Below, piece after piece: positions 43,525 to 51,807 of a stretch of DNA of 64,000 bases. The position numbers were made by a program, and so were the translations under genes. How positions within the stretch are numbered: position 1 is the first letter of the stretch; each line of letters starts with the position of its first letter. Origin of the DNA: Ciceribacter sp. L1K22 (lineage in GTDB: Bacteria; Pseudomonadota; Alphaproteobacteria; Rhizobiales; Rhizobiaceae); contig NZ_JAGFPK010000002.1 of assembly GCF_017599385.1 (NCBI RefSeq), positions 620,001 through 684,000 on the forward strand, given 5' to 3'. A model generated the notes under the pieces. That model saw nothing but the letters and a program-made list of their open reading frames with translations. It searched no databases and was not told the DNA's origin.

Positions 43525-44406
43525 GTGAGCACCGTGCTTCTGACGGGCGCCACCGGCTTCGTCGGTCGGCAGATCCACCGTCACCTCGTTCGACAGGGCC
43601 ACGACGTTAGAACCGTCGTCAGATCCTGCAGCGCTATGCACCTCGCCGCCCAATCGTCGGACATCGTCGAGACTGACAATCTTTTCCGGGAAACCGCGGA
43701 GTGGTGGGCCGAAACGTGCAGAGGTGCGGACACCATTATCCATAGCGCCTGGTACGTTAAACACGGCGTCTATCTCGACGCGCCGGAAAATGCGGAGTGC
43801 GTGGAAGGCACTTTTGCCATGGCCGAGGGAGCCACCCGCGCCGGTGTCGGCCATGTCATCGGCATCGGCACCTGCATGGAGTACCGGTTGCCGGGCGATC
43901 GTCTCGACGTCGCCTCGCCTGTCGAGCCGTCGAACTTTTATTCCGCCTGCAAGCTTTCCACCTACCATATGCTGCGGGAGTGGTTCGCCCCGCGCGACAC
44001 GCTCTTCTCGTGGTGCCGCATCTTTTATCTCTTCGGCGAAGGAGAGGACCCCCGTCGGTTGGCCGCCTATCTCCGCGGCCGGATCGAGGCGGGTGAGGTC
44101 GCCCGCCTGTCCGCCGGAACCCAGCTTCGCGATTTCCTCGACGTGCGGACAGCCGGCGCGATGATCGCAAGCGTCGTGGAGACGCGACAGCCTGGCGCAA
44201 TCAATATTTGTTCAGGTGAACCAATCACGATTCGCGCCTTCGCGGAACGGATCGCGGATGCTTATGGCAGACGGGACCTGCTGGAGTTCGGCGCGATGGC
44301 ACCGCACCCCTCGGACCCGAGCGCTGTCGTCGGCGTCTGCAATCTCGAAGGTGCATCGATGCTGCTGGAGAGCCTGAATGAAAGCACAGCTGAAGCCGAG
44401 AATTAA
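43525..44406 (+). CDS. NAD-dependent epimerase/dehydratase (extended SDR)
   Basis: A 293-residue extended short-chain dehydrogenase. The TGATGFVGRQIHRHLV motif binds the cofactor near residue 8 and the catalytic Tyr-Lys pair is in NFYSACKLSTYHML. It begins with GTG 43525 with only a weak ribosome site. In this context it is a candidate for the C-4 ketoreductase that would finish the CDP-4-keto-6-deoxy-C-methyl sugar, since no other reductase is present. Its end overlaps the radical SAM start by 29 bases, so they are co-translated. Confidence 0.85.
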   Translation: MSTVLLTGATGFVGRQIHRHLVRQGHDVRTVVRSCSAMHLAAQSSDIVETDNLFRETAEWWAETCRGADTIIHSAWYVKHGVYLDAPENAECVEGTFAMAEGATRAGVGHVIGIGTCMEYRLPGDRLDVASPVEPSNFYSACKLSTYHMLREWFAPRDTLFSWCRIFYLFGEGEDPRRLAAYLRGRIEAGEVARLSAGTQLRDFLDVRTAGAMIASVVETRQPGAINICSGEPITIRAFAERIADAYGRRDLLEFGAMAPHPSDPSAVVGVCNLEGASMLLESLNESTAEAEN

Positions 44407-45454
44407 CCTCGACGACCGGACAGCCCTGGAGACGGTGATTCCGCTGGAAACGCCGTTCATCGTCTTTGTCGATCCGGCAAGTTCGTGCAATTTCAAATGC
44501 ACCTTCTGTCCGACGGGCCATCGCGACATGATCGCGGAAACCGGTCGCTACCAGGGAGCGATGAAATACGAGGTGTTCCAGAAGGTCGTCGATGACCTCG
44601 GCGAATTCGACAGGCCCATCAAGGTCCTTCGTATGTACAAGGACGGCGAGCCTTTTCTCAACAAACGCTTCGCCGACATGGTCGCCTACGCCAAGAAGAG
44701 CGGGCATTGCGACTACATCGATTCCACGACCAACGGCACATTCATAACGCCCGAGCGCATGGGACCGGTCATCGAGGCCGGCTTGGACAAGCTCAACATC
44801 TCGGTCGATGGCATGACGCGGGAGCAATATCAGCAGTTCACCGGCTTCAATTTCGACTTCGACACGTTCGTCGAGAACGTGAAGTGGCTCTACGACAACA
44901 AGGGCGCGATGGAGGTCTCCATCAAGATTCCGGGTGAACTGATCACCGAAGCCCAGCGGCAGGAATTCTTTGACACCTTCGGTGACTATTGCGACCGCAT
45001 CTTCATCGAGAATTTCGCACCCTGCTGGCCGGAATTCGACATCGAGAAGCATACCGGCGTGAAGATCACCGGCGGAATCTACCAGCAGGAGATCGGCGAC
45101 ACCGACACCTGTCCTTACATCTTCTATGGCTACTCGGTGAATGCCGACGGCCTCGTCAGTTCCTGCTTCCTCGACTGGGGCCGCAAGCTTGTTATCGGCG
45201 ACGTCCGCAAGGAGACGATGAAAGATATCTGGAACTCCGACCGCATGAATGCGCTCCGCCTCCAGCACCTCGAAGGTCGCCGACGCGAGAATGGCGTTTG
45301 CGGCAATTGCGGACAGTTGAGCCACTGCCTTCCGGACAACATCGACGCCCACCGACCGTTGCTGCTCGACCGCTTCAAGGGCCATCTCGGAGCACGCCAT
45401 GTGGGTCCGGCCCCCGGCGGACTTAAGATTCCCGACCTGAGCGCCGCAGAATGA
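44378..45454 (+). CDS. Radical SAM/SPASM protein
   Basis: A 358-residue radical SAM enzyme. The [4Fe-4S] site is CNFKCTFC at about residues 40-47 (CxxxCxxC). A C-terminal SPASM region has cysteines in CPYIFYGYSVNADGLVSSC and CGNCGQLSHC for auxiliary clusters. SPASM proteins modify peptides or, less often, carbohydrates (for example dehydrogenation or epimerisation). With no precursor-peptide gene seen and glycan genes on both sides, a sugar modification is likely, but this is inference. Coupled to the flanking genes by overlaps (29 bases upstream, ATGA downstream). Confidence 0.88.
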   Translation: MKAQLKPRINLDDRTALETVIPLETPFIVFVDPASSCNFKCTFCPTGHRDMIAETGRYQGAMKYEVFQKVVDDLGEFDRPIKVLRMYKDGEPFLNKRFADMVAYAKKSGHCDYIDSTTNGTFITPERMGPVIEAGLDKLNISVDGMTREQYQQFTGFNFDFDTFVENVKWLYDNKGAMEVSIKIPGELITEAQRQEFFDTFGDYCDRIFIENFAPCWPEFDIEKHTGVKITGGIYQQEIGDTDTCPYIFYGYSVNADGLVSSCFLDWGRKLVIGDVRKETMKDIWNSDRMNALRLQHLEGRRRENGVCGNCGQLSHCLPDNIDAHRPLLLDRFKGHLGARHVGPAPGGLKIPDLSAAE

Positions 45455-46689
45455 AGATCCTCCACATCACCGCCCATCTCGGCGGCGGCGTCGGCAAGGC
45501 GCATTCAAGTCTGATCAGTGCCGACGCCCTGTTCGTCAGACGCCACTATGTGCTGCTCGAAGAACCGCGCGATACCCGCTACGCCGAAAGCCTGGTCAAG
45601 AGCGGGGCCACGCTGACGATAACCCCCAGCAAGGCGACTATTTTACAGCTGGCGGCGGAAGCTGACATCGTTCAGATCGAGTGGTGGAACCATCCACGTC
45701 TCTACCATTGTCTCTGCGAAAACGACTGGCCGGTCATGCGCACGCTGATCTGGTGCCACATATCCGGACTCACGCCGCCGCTTATTCCGCCGGCTTTGCT
45801 GCCGATCGCGGACCGTTTCATGTTCACATCGCCATGCTCGCTCGCACTGTTGGACAGAACCAGCCTGCCGGCTGCGTCCCGCGCCAGGATCGGTGTGGTC
45901 AACAGCGGCTTCGGCTTCACCGCGAGGCAGCGTCGCAAGGGCATCACCCGACGCGACGGATCGGTCGCCTATCTCGGCACCGTCAATTTCAGCAAAATGA
46001 GCCGGGACTTCTTTTCGGTGGTCGATGACGCTGGCGACAGCAAGATGCCCGTCGCCATATGGGGAAGCATCGAAGACAAAGGCGAGGTCATACATGCCGC
46101 CAACGCGATGCGACGCCGGGAGCGCGTGCGCTTTATGGGACATGCGGCGGACCCCGCTTCCGTGCTGCAGGAAGCCCAGATCTTTCTCTACTTGCTGAAA
46201 CAGGATCATTTCGGTACGGCCGAAAACGCCCTCGTTGAAGCGATGTCCTGTGGCTGCGCGCCCCTGGTTTTCCCCAATACACCGGAACTGGCGATCGTCA
46301 CCGATGGTGAAACAGGCTACGTCGCCGAAAATGCCGACGATGCGGCAAGACGCCTGCGCTGGATGCGTGAAAATCCGGCGGAGATCGAGGCGATCGGGCG
46401 CAACGCCGCAGAACACGTCGCCGCCACACGTCTTCCCGTCTATAGCGCCACGGCCTTCGCCCGCCTCTATGGAGAACTTTTGGTTCGGCAGAAGCGGCGC
46501 GTCGAGTTCCGGGCCGTTCTCGGAACAACCGCCGCTGACTGGTTCATGGGGACGCGAAACCCGCTCGCCGACGACCAGTCCGTGTCACCCACTCCCGGCG
46601 ACAGCGCATCGAAGGGAACATTGTCGCATTTTCTGTCGTGCTATCCGCAGGACGAATCGTTGCTGGAGCTCGCGGCCGCCTCGGGCTGA
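45451..46689 (+). CDS. Glycosyltransferase, GT-B fold (GT4-like)
   Basis: A 412-residue GT-B glycosyltransferase. The N-terminal MKILHITAHLGGGVGKAHSS forms the acceptor-side glycine loop, and the C-terminal AENALVEAMSCGCAPLVF with TPELAIVTDGETGYVAEN is the donor-sugar E-x7-E region of family 4. The last 60 residues are polar and not part of the fold. It ends the plus-strand glycan operon and probably adds the residue made or modified by the SDR and radical SAM proteins. Its donor is not predictable. Confidence 0.85.
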   Translation: MKILHITAHLGGGVGKAHSSLISADALFVRRHYVLLEEPRDTRYAESLVKSGATLTITPSKATILQLAAEADIVQIEWWNHPRLYHCLCENDWPVMRTLIWCHISGLTPPLIPPALLPIADRFMFTSPCSLALLDRTSLPAASRARIGVVNSGFGFTARQRRKGITRRDGSVAYLGTVNFSKMSRDFFSVVDDAGDSKMPVAIWGSIEDKGEVIHAANAMRRRERVRFMGHAADPASVLQEAQIFLYLLKQDHFGTAENALVEAMSCGCAPLVFPNTPELAIVTDGETGYVAENADDAARRLRWMRENPAEIEAIGRNAAEHVAATRLPVYSATAFARLYGELLVRQKRRVEFRAVLGTTAADWFMGTRNPLADDQSVSPTPGDSASKGTLSHFLSCYPQDESLLELAAASG

Positions 46690-46802
46690 TTTCGACATGT
46701 GGCCCGACGCTCGCCGTTTGCACTCGACGCTCTATTGTTTGGCGCCCCTTCTCAATTCCGCTAAGGAAGAATAACGCGGGCACCATCGAGAAGGAGCGTC
46801 CA

Positions 46803-47498
46803 TTGACGGAAACGGACAAGATCACCCATCGACGTGGTTTCGGCGTCTCCGCCGTGTACGAGACGCTTCGAAACGAGATTATCGAACTCAGGCTCGCACC
46901 CGGCAGCCCGCTCGACGAACAGCAGCTGTCCGATCGCTTCGCACTCTCCCGCACCCCGATCCGAGAGGCCCTGGTACGGCTCGCGGCTGAAGGACTGATC
47001 ACAACGCTGCCAAACCGCGCCACGGTCGTTGCCAACATAGACTTTCTAGCCCTGCCGGAGTTCTTCGACGCGCTCACGCTGATGTACCGCGTAACCACGC
47101 GGCTTGCTGCGGCGCGACACATACCGTCCGACATCGACACCATTCGCGATCTCCAGGCGGCCTTCGAACAGGCGGTCGGCAAGCGGGACGTGCTCGCAAT
47201 GATCGCGACGAACCGTGATTTCCACGTGGCAATCGCCAAGGCCGGTCGCAACCGGTATTACACTGACCTCTTTACTCGACTGCTGGATGAAGGCCGTCGC
47301 ATCCTGCGCCTCTACTATTCTTCGTTCAACGACATGCTGCCCCGGCAATATGTCGCCGAGCATGAGGAGATCATCACGGCGATCGTCGATCGTGATGTCG
47401 ACAGGGCAGACGCTCTGGCCTCTGCCCACGCCGACCAGATCGTCACACAGATCCGCTCCTACATCTCAGCAGAATCGAGAGACAGCATCGACCTCTGA
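46803..47498 (+). CDS. GntR-family regulator, FadR/FCD subfamily
   Basis: A 231-residue regulator: N-terminal winged helix (about 15-75, LDEQQLSDRFALSRTPIREALVRLAAEGL split over two helices) and C-terminal FCD ligand domain with metal-type residues (TNRDFHVAIAKAGRN, EHEEIITAI). I start it at TTG 46803 because AAGGAG lies eight bases upstream and the longer frame reads back into the glycosyltransferase gene. It is followed by a DapA-family lyase whose upstream region holds the palindrome TTGTCGACAA, a good candidate target. The ligand is probably the lyase substrate or product. Confidence 0.88.
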   Translation: MTETDKITHRRGFGVSAVYETLRNEIIELRLAPGSPLDEQQLSDRFALSRTPIREALVRLAAEGLITTLPNRATVVANIDFLALPEFFDALTLMYRVTTRLAAARHIPSDIDTIRDLQAAFEQAVGKRDVLAMIATNRDFHVAIAKAGRNRYYTDLFTRLLDEGRRILRLYYSSFNDMLPRQYVAEHEEIITAIVDRDVDRADALASAHADQIVTQIRSYISAESRDSIDL

Positions 47499-47558
47499 AG
47501 GCTGCCCCGATCGGGATCAGAGGCGTAATTCGACCCGAACTCGAATCTTGTATTTTTT

Positions 47559-47568
47559 TTGTCGACAA
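47559..47568. promoter_or_regulatory. Candidate GntR operator upstream of the lyase
   Basis: TTGTCGACAA is a perfect 10-base palindrome with the T-x-GT...AC-x-A shape of FadR-subfamily operators, 80 bases before the lyase start and next to a run of T. Confidence 0.55.
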
Positions 47569-47648
47569 GAATTCGACATAGTGCTACCAAACGCCATGTT
47601 CCACTGAAACAGGCCCGGCAACACCAGCGCCGGTGGCAGGATGCGAAA

Positions 47649-48587
47649 ATGACAGCTTCAGTCTTTACGGGATGCATTCCCGCCCTCATGACGCCGTGCA
47701 AGCCGGACCGCACGCCGGATTTCGATGCGCTCGTCCGCAAGGGCAAGGAACTGATCGGCCTCGGCATGTCCGCCGTCGTCTATTGCGGTTCGATGGGTGA
47801 TTGGCCGCTGCTCACCGACGAACAACGCCAGGAAGGCGTTCGCCGTCTCGCGGAAGCCGGCGTCCCGGTTATCGTCGGCACCGGCGCAGTGAACACCAAA
47901 TCGGCCGTCAGCCATGCCGCTCACGCGGCGAAGGTCGGCGCCAAGGGCTTGATGGTCATTCCGCGCGTCCTGTCGCGTGGCTCTTCGGTCAGCGCCCAGA
48001 AGGCCCATTTCTCCGCCATCCTCGAAGCGGCGAACGGGCTTCCGGCGGTCATCTACAACAGCCCCTATTACGGCTTCGCCACTCGCGCCGACTTGTTCTT
48101 CGATCTGCGCGCCCGTTTCTCGAACCTGATCGGTTTCAAGGAGTTCGGCGGCAAGCAGGACATGACCTATGCCGCCGAGAACATCACCTCCGGCGATGAC
48201 GCGCTGACGCTGATGGTCGGCGTCGACACAGGCGTCTACCACGGCTATGTCAACTGCGGTGCTGGCGGCGCCATTACCGGCATCGGCAACGCACTCCCGA
48301 AGGAAGTGCTGCACCTCGTCTCGCTGTGTGAAAAGGCAGCCAAGGGCGACCCTCAGGCCCGCCGTGACGCCCGCGAACTGGAAGAGGCCCTGATGGTGCT
48401 CTCGACCTACGACGAAGGCCCCGACCTCGTCCTTCACTATAAGTACCTGATGGTGCTGAACGGCGACGCGGAATACACGCTGCATTTCAACGAGACCGAC
48501 GAACTGAGCCCGTCGCAGCGCCGCCATCTGGAAAACCAATACACGCTCTTCCGCACCTGGTACGCCGCCCGCTACCCGGCCGCCTGA
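47649..48587 (+). CDS. DapA/NAL-family class I aldolase or dehydratase
   Basis: A 312-residue member of the dihydrodipicolinate synthase/N-acetylneuraminate lyase family. The Schiff-base Lys lies in LIGFKEFGGK and the Tyr in VIYNSPYYGF. The phosphate/carboxylate-binding motif is GSMGDWPL instead of the GTTGE of true DapA, so it is probably not lysine biosynthesis. Related enzymes act on keto-deoxy sugar acids, hydroxyproline-derived or N-acetyl substrates. I use ATG 47649, not 47559. Next to a GntR/FCD regulator and ended by a strong terminator, it looks like an inducible single-gene transcript. Confidence 0.87.
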   Translation: MTASVFTGCIPALMTPCKPDRTPDFDALVRKGKELIGLGMSAVVYCGSMGDWPLLTDEQRQEGVRRLAEAGVPVIVGTGAVNTKSAVSHAAHAAKVGAKGLMVIPRVLSRGSSVSAQKAHFSAILEAANGLPAVIYNSPYYGFATRADLFFDLRARFSNLIGFKEFGGKQDMTYAAENITSGDDALTLMVGVDTGVYHGYVNCGAGGAITGIGNALPKEVLHLVSLCEKAAKGDPQARRDARELEEALMVLSTYDEGPDLVLHYKYLMVLNGDAEYTLHFNETDELSPSQRRHLENQYTLFRTWYAARYPAA

Positions 48588-48604
48588 TTGTCTCCGGACC
48601 ACGG

Positions 48605-48630
48605 AAGGCCGCTCACAGGCGGCCTTTTTT
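48605..48630 (+). terminator. Rho-independent terminator of the lyase gene
   Basis: Perfect 8-bp stem AAGGCCGC/GCGGCCTT, loop of 6, followed by a run of six T (counting from 48625), 18 bases after the lyase stop. It lies in the gap before the convergent oxidase gene. Confidence 0.9.
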
Positions 48631-48648
48631 CGTTCTGAAGCGTGACCC

Positions 48649-49785
48649 TCAGCTGACGTGACGCTCGAACTTGAAGACATCGACCGGCAGCGACGTGCCG
48701 CCGTCCAGCGCGAGGTCGGCCAGAATTTCCCCCACCACGCTCGTGAACTTGAAGCCATGGCCGGAGCAGGCCGAGCAGATCACAACGTTCTTCTGGTGCG
48801 GGATAGCGTCGATGAGGAAATCCTCGCTCGGCAGCATGGTGTAACGGCACGTGGTCGATTTCATCCTCACCGATGCCGCGCTCGGCAGCCGCTTCCTTGC
48901 GAAGCCGTCGAGCAGCGCCCGGTCGGCATCGTTGACCGGCGGATTCTCCAGGTCGGGATCGATCGCCTCCCGGAAATGCGCATGCCGCCCGATCTTGACG
49001 CCATCCGTCCCAATTACCGGAAAGCCGAAATAAGACCCTTCCGCACCCTCGTCGCGCAGGAAGCACGGCATGCGTTCGGGCTGCGCGACGAAACCGTCAC
49101 TCGGCTGATACCAGGCAACCACTTGGCGGATCGGGTTCGCCATGCCACGCAACTCCGGTACCAGCTCCGCGATCCACGCCCCGGTTGCAACCACGATCTT
49201 CCGTGCGTGATAACGACCTTCGTTTGAAAGAATCGTGACCCCATCGTCGGACGGCTCCACTGCCGTGACCCGCTCGCCGAAATGCATGACGGCACCATCG
49301 GCGGCCGCAAGCTTCAGATAGCCCATGATCGCAGCTTCCGGCCGGATATAGCCGCCCTGCGGATCGAAGACGCCGATTTCGCCCTCATCCAGCCGGAAGG
49401 CTGGAAACCGTTCCGCCATCGACTTCTGGTCGAGCACGAGATGCGGAAGACCGTGCAGTGCGCTGGATTTCAGCGTGCCTGAGACGATCTTGCTGTCTGG
49501 CATCCCGATCTGCAGCACGCCGGTTACCGTTAGGATATCGGCACCAAGCCGCGTTTCCAGCGACCGCCAGTTCTCGTAGGCGCGTTGCAGCAGTGGCACA
49601 TACGACGGGTCTTCGAAGTAGCCAAGCCGGATCAGTCGGCTGTCTCCATGCGACGAACCCAGCGCATGCGCCGGATATTTCGCCTCGATGCCGATGACCT
49701 TGGCACCGCGACCGGCGAGATAGGCGAGCGCCGCGCTCCCCATAGCGCCGAGACCAATCACCGCAACATCATATATCGTCGTCAT
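48649..49785 (-). CDS. N-methyltryptophan/monomeric sarcosine oxidase-like flavoenzyme
   Basis: A 378-residue flavoprotein of the MSOX/MTOX (SolA) group. N-terminal FAD motif VAVIGLGAMGSAALAYLAGRG is followed by GSSHGDSRLIRLGYFEDPSY, which is diagnostic for this group. The covalent-flavin cysteine is in CSACSGHGFKFTSVVGE near residue 345. It oxidises a secondary amine such as an N-methyl or cyclic imino acid, releasing hydrogen peroxide. Convergent with the DapA-family gene; a shared pathway (for example imino-acid breakdown) is possible. ATG 49785 starts the gene; nothing clear is visible upstream in the 100 bases before the LysR gene. Confidence 0.9.
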   Translation of the reverse strand: MTTIYDVAVIGLGAMGSAALAYLAGRGAKVIGIEAKYPAHALGSSHGDSRLIRLGYFEDPSYVPLLQRAYENWRSLETRLGADILTVTGVLQIGMPDSKIVSGTLKSSALHGLPHLVLDQKSMAERFPAFRLDEGEIGVFDPQGGYIRPEAAIMGYLKLAAADGAVMHFGERVTAVEPSDDGVTILSNEGRYHARKIVVATGAWIAELVPELRGMANPIRQVVAWYQPSDGFVAQPERMPCFLRDEGAEGSYFGFPVIGTDGVKIGRHAHFREAIDPDLENPPVNDADRALLDGFARKRLPSAASVRMKSTTCRYTMLPSEDFLIDAIPHQKNVVICSACSGHGFKFTSVVGEILADLALDGGTSLPVDVFKFERHVS

Positions 49786-49885
49786 AGATCAAGCTCCGGC
49801 GTATTGTTTTGTGAAAATTTCATCCTGCATCACGGTAGAGCTCTTACATGGTCTCGCGGCGACACAGAATGTTCCGTACACCGGA

Positions 49886-50836
49886 TCAACTACCCCAGAC
49901 GACCGCCTCTTCATGACGCTTGATCAGGTGGCGCAGGTTCTCGAAGCTCGACCGCACGAAGGATGAAAACTGCTCGACCGCCGGAGACCGCGGCGCGTCG
50001 ACACGTCTGAGGATGGCCAGCGCACGCTCCGGGTGCGGAATATTGATCGGCAGGGCCGTGATCGTCTTTTCCTTGCGCTGCGCAAAGACCACGCTATGCG
50101 GCATCACGGTCAGCGCATCGGCGCCCTTCAGATAATTGACGACACTCGCCAGCGACCCGCCGGAATAGCGGATTCGGATTTCCGTCGCACCGAAGGAGAG
50201 GAGCAGCGCTCTGAGGTCGGCCAAAAGCGGGCTGCCCGGCGGCGGCGCCACCCAGGAATAGTCGAGAAGATGGGACGGCTGCACACGGCGCTTCAACAGG
50301 AGCGGATGGGTCACGCGGCATGCGATGACATTGCGGCCAGGGAGGATCTGCTGGAAGGCAAGACCCGAGCCCTCGTCGAGAATGTCGATCGGGCAGATCG
50401 CCAGATCGATCTGGTCGGCCTTCAGCGCCGCACGCAGATCCGGAAAATAGCCGTAGGATTGATCTATCCGCACATCCGGATGCGTCGCCTGAAACTCGGC
50501 GCACATACCGGCGATCAGCGAATCCATGAAGAAAGGGCTGCCGCCTACACGCACCACGCCGCTTTTGCCGACCCGGAAGCTTTCCATCAGATCGGAGGCC
50601 TTGCGCGACGCCGCCAGCATGGCAAGCCCGTGTTCTGCCAGCGCAATCCCGAGCGGCGTCGGCTGCAGCGGGCGCCGCCCCTTGATGAAGAGCGGCTCGC
50701 CCACCCGCTTTTCCAGCATCGACAGGGTGCGCGACACCGCCGGCTGTGCCAACCCCAGGAGGGCCGCACCTTCGGTCACGCCACCCGTTTTGACCACGGC
50801 AGCCAGCTGGATGAGATGTCGCTCGTCGAACTTCAT
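49886..50836 (-). CDS. LysR-family regulator of the hydroxyquinol operon
   Basis: A 316-residue LysR regulator: helix-turn-helix at about residues 18-37 (GVTEGAALLGLAQPAVSRTL) and a two-lobed ligand domain starting near 90 (VRVGGSPFFMDSLIAGM). It is divergent from the aromatic-degradation operon, the normal arrangement for a LysR activator. The palindrome ATAAC-N5-GTTAT overlaps its own start codon. A close paralogue is encoded at 63587 at the other end of the locus. The inducer should be an aromatic pathway compound; inference. Confidence 0.9.
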   Translation of the reverse strand: MKFDERHLIQLAAVVKTGGVTEGAALLGLAQPAVSRTLSMLEKRVGEPLFIKGRRPLQPTPLGIALAEHGLAMLAASRKASDLMESFRVGKSGVVRVGGSPFFMDSLIAGMCAEFQATHPDVRIDQSYGYFPDLRAALKADQIDLAICPIDILDEGSGLAFQQILPGRNVIACRVTHPLLLKRRVQPSHLLDYSWVAPPPGSPLLADLRALLLSFGATEIRIRYSGGSLASVVNYLKGADALTVMPHSVVFAQRKEKTITALPINIPHPERALAILRRVDAPRSPAVEQFSSFVRSSFENLRHLIKRHEEAVVWGS

Positions 50837-50849
50837 AACGGATTGTTAT
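50835..50849. promoter_or_regulatory. Candidate LysR autoregulatory site overlapping the start codon
   Basis: ATAAC-GGATT-GTTAT, a 15-base inverted repeat with the T-N11-A shape of LysR boxes. Its last two bases are the AT of the LysR start codon (minus strand). The paralogous LysR gene has the same arrangement at 63574-63588. Confidence 0.6.
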
Positions 50850-50934
50850 ATTGACACCCAAACAAATCATCAATCCTGCATGCAAGCCCTGCTAGCTTCC
50901 TCTCGACCAGCAATGCGGATTTGGGAGGAGATGC

Positions 50935-51807
50935 ATGTCGCGGGCCGCCGAACTCATCACCTTCGACGAAGCGACGTCATCAGAGGCGTTCACCAGCCGC
51001 TTCGGCACGCCCGATGACGCAACCGCCCGCCTGCTCTCCGCCGTGGTCTGTCATGTCCATGAACTCATCAAGGAGTTCCGCCCTACCCAGGAGCAGTGGC
51101 GCAAGGTCCTCGACTTCCTGACCGAGGTCGGCCACGCCTCGGACGAACGCCGCCAGGAATGGGTGCTGTTTTCCGATCTCGTCGGCGCCTCTGCGCTTGT
51201 CGAAGAGATCAATACCCGCCGTCCCTCCGGTGCTACCCCCAACACGATCCGCGGTCCCTTCTTCCGGACCGACACCCCGGAACGGGCCTTGGGCAGTTCC
51301 ATCTCGCTGGATGGCGCAGGTTTACCGTTGCTGGTCGAGGGCCGCGTCGAAGATCTCGACGGCCTGCCGATCACGACCGCCGAAATCATCACCTGGCAGG
51401 CGAATGCCGAGGGCTACTACGAAAACCAGCAGCCGGATCTCCAGCCGGAATTCAATCTGCGGGGTCTGTTCCGTCCCGATCAGGACGGGAAATTCCACTA
51501 TCGCACGGTCCGGCCCGCCGGCTACGGCGTACCCGGTGACGGGCCAGTGGGCCGGCTATTCGCCCAGGCGGGCTATCCGCTGCACCGTCCGGCCCATCTG
51601 CATTTCGTCGTCCGCGCCCCGGGTTTCGAGACGATCACCACCCACATCTACGACGCGGATGATCCGAGACTCGGCGAAGACGCGCTGTTCGGCGTTCGGC
51701 CGGAACTGGTGCATTCCTTCGAGCAGACCCTGATCGACGGCAAGCCGGCCTCACGCGTCAACATCCGTTTCGTCATGGTCCGCGCACGTCCCGGGAGGAG
51801 CAAATGA
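50935..51807 (+). CDS. Intradiol dioxygenase, hydroxyquinol 1,2-dioxygenase type (1)
   Basis: A 290-residue intradiol ring-cleavage dioxygenase. An N-terminal helical dimerisation domain (about 25-95) precedes the catalytic domain. The Fe(III) ligands are visible: Tyr in WQANAEGYYENQ, Tyr in YRTVRPAGYGVP, and the His pair in HRPAHLHFVV. It should open hydroxyquinol (1,2,4-trihydroxybenzene) to maleylacetate; catechol 1,2-dioxygenase is the alternative, but coupling to maleylacetate reductase (ATGA overlap) favours hydroxyquinol. GGGAGGAG lies six bases before ATG 50935. It leads the nine-gene operon. Confidence 0.9.
   Translation: MSRAAELITFDEATSSEAFTSRFGTPDDATARLLSAVVCHVHELIKEFRPTQEQWRKVLDFLTEVGHASDERRQEWVLFSDLVGASALVEEINTRRPSGATPNTIRGPFFRTDTPERALGSSISLDGAGLPLLVEGRVEDLDGLPITTAEIITWQANAEGYYENQQPDLQPEFNLRGLFRPDQDGKFHYRTVRPAGYGVPGDGPVGRLFAQAGYPLHRPAHLHFVVRAPGFETITTHIYDADDPRLGEDALFGVRPELVHSFEQTLIDGKPASRVNIRFVMVRARPGRSK

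Noticed and set aside
44225..45400. 391-residue minus-strand ORF
   Set aside because: Antisense to the radical SAM gene, whose CxxxCxxC motif is decisive.
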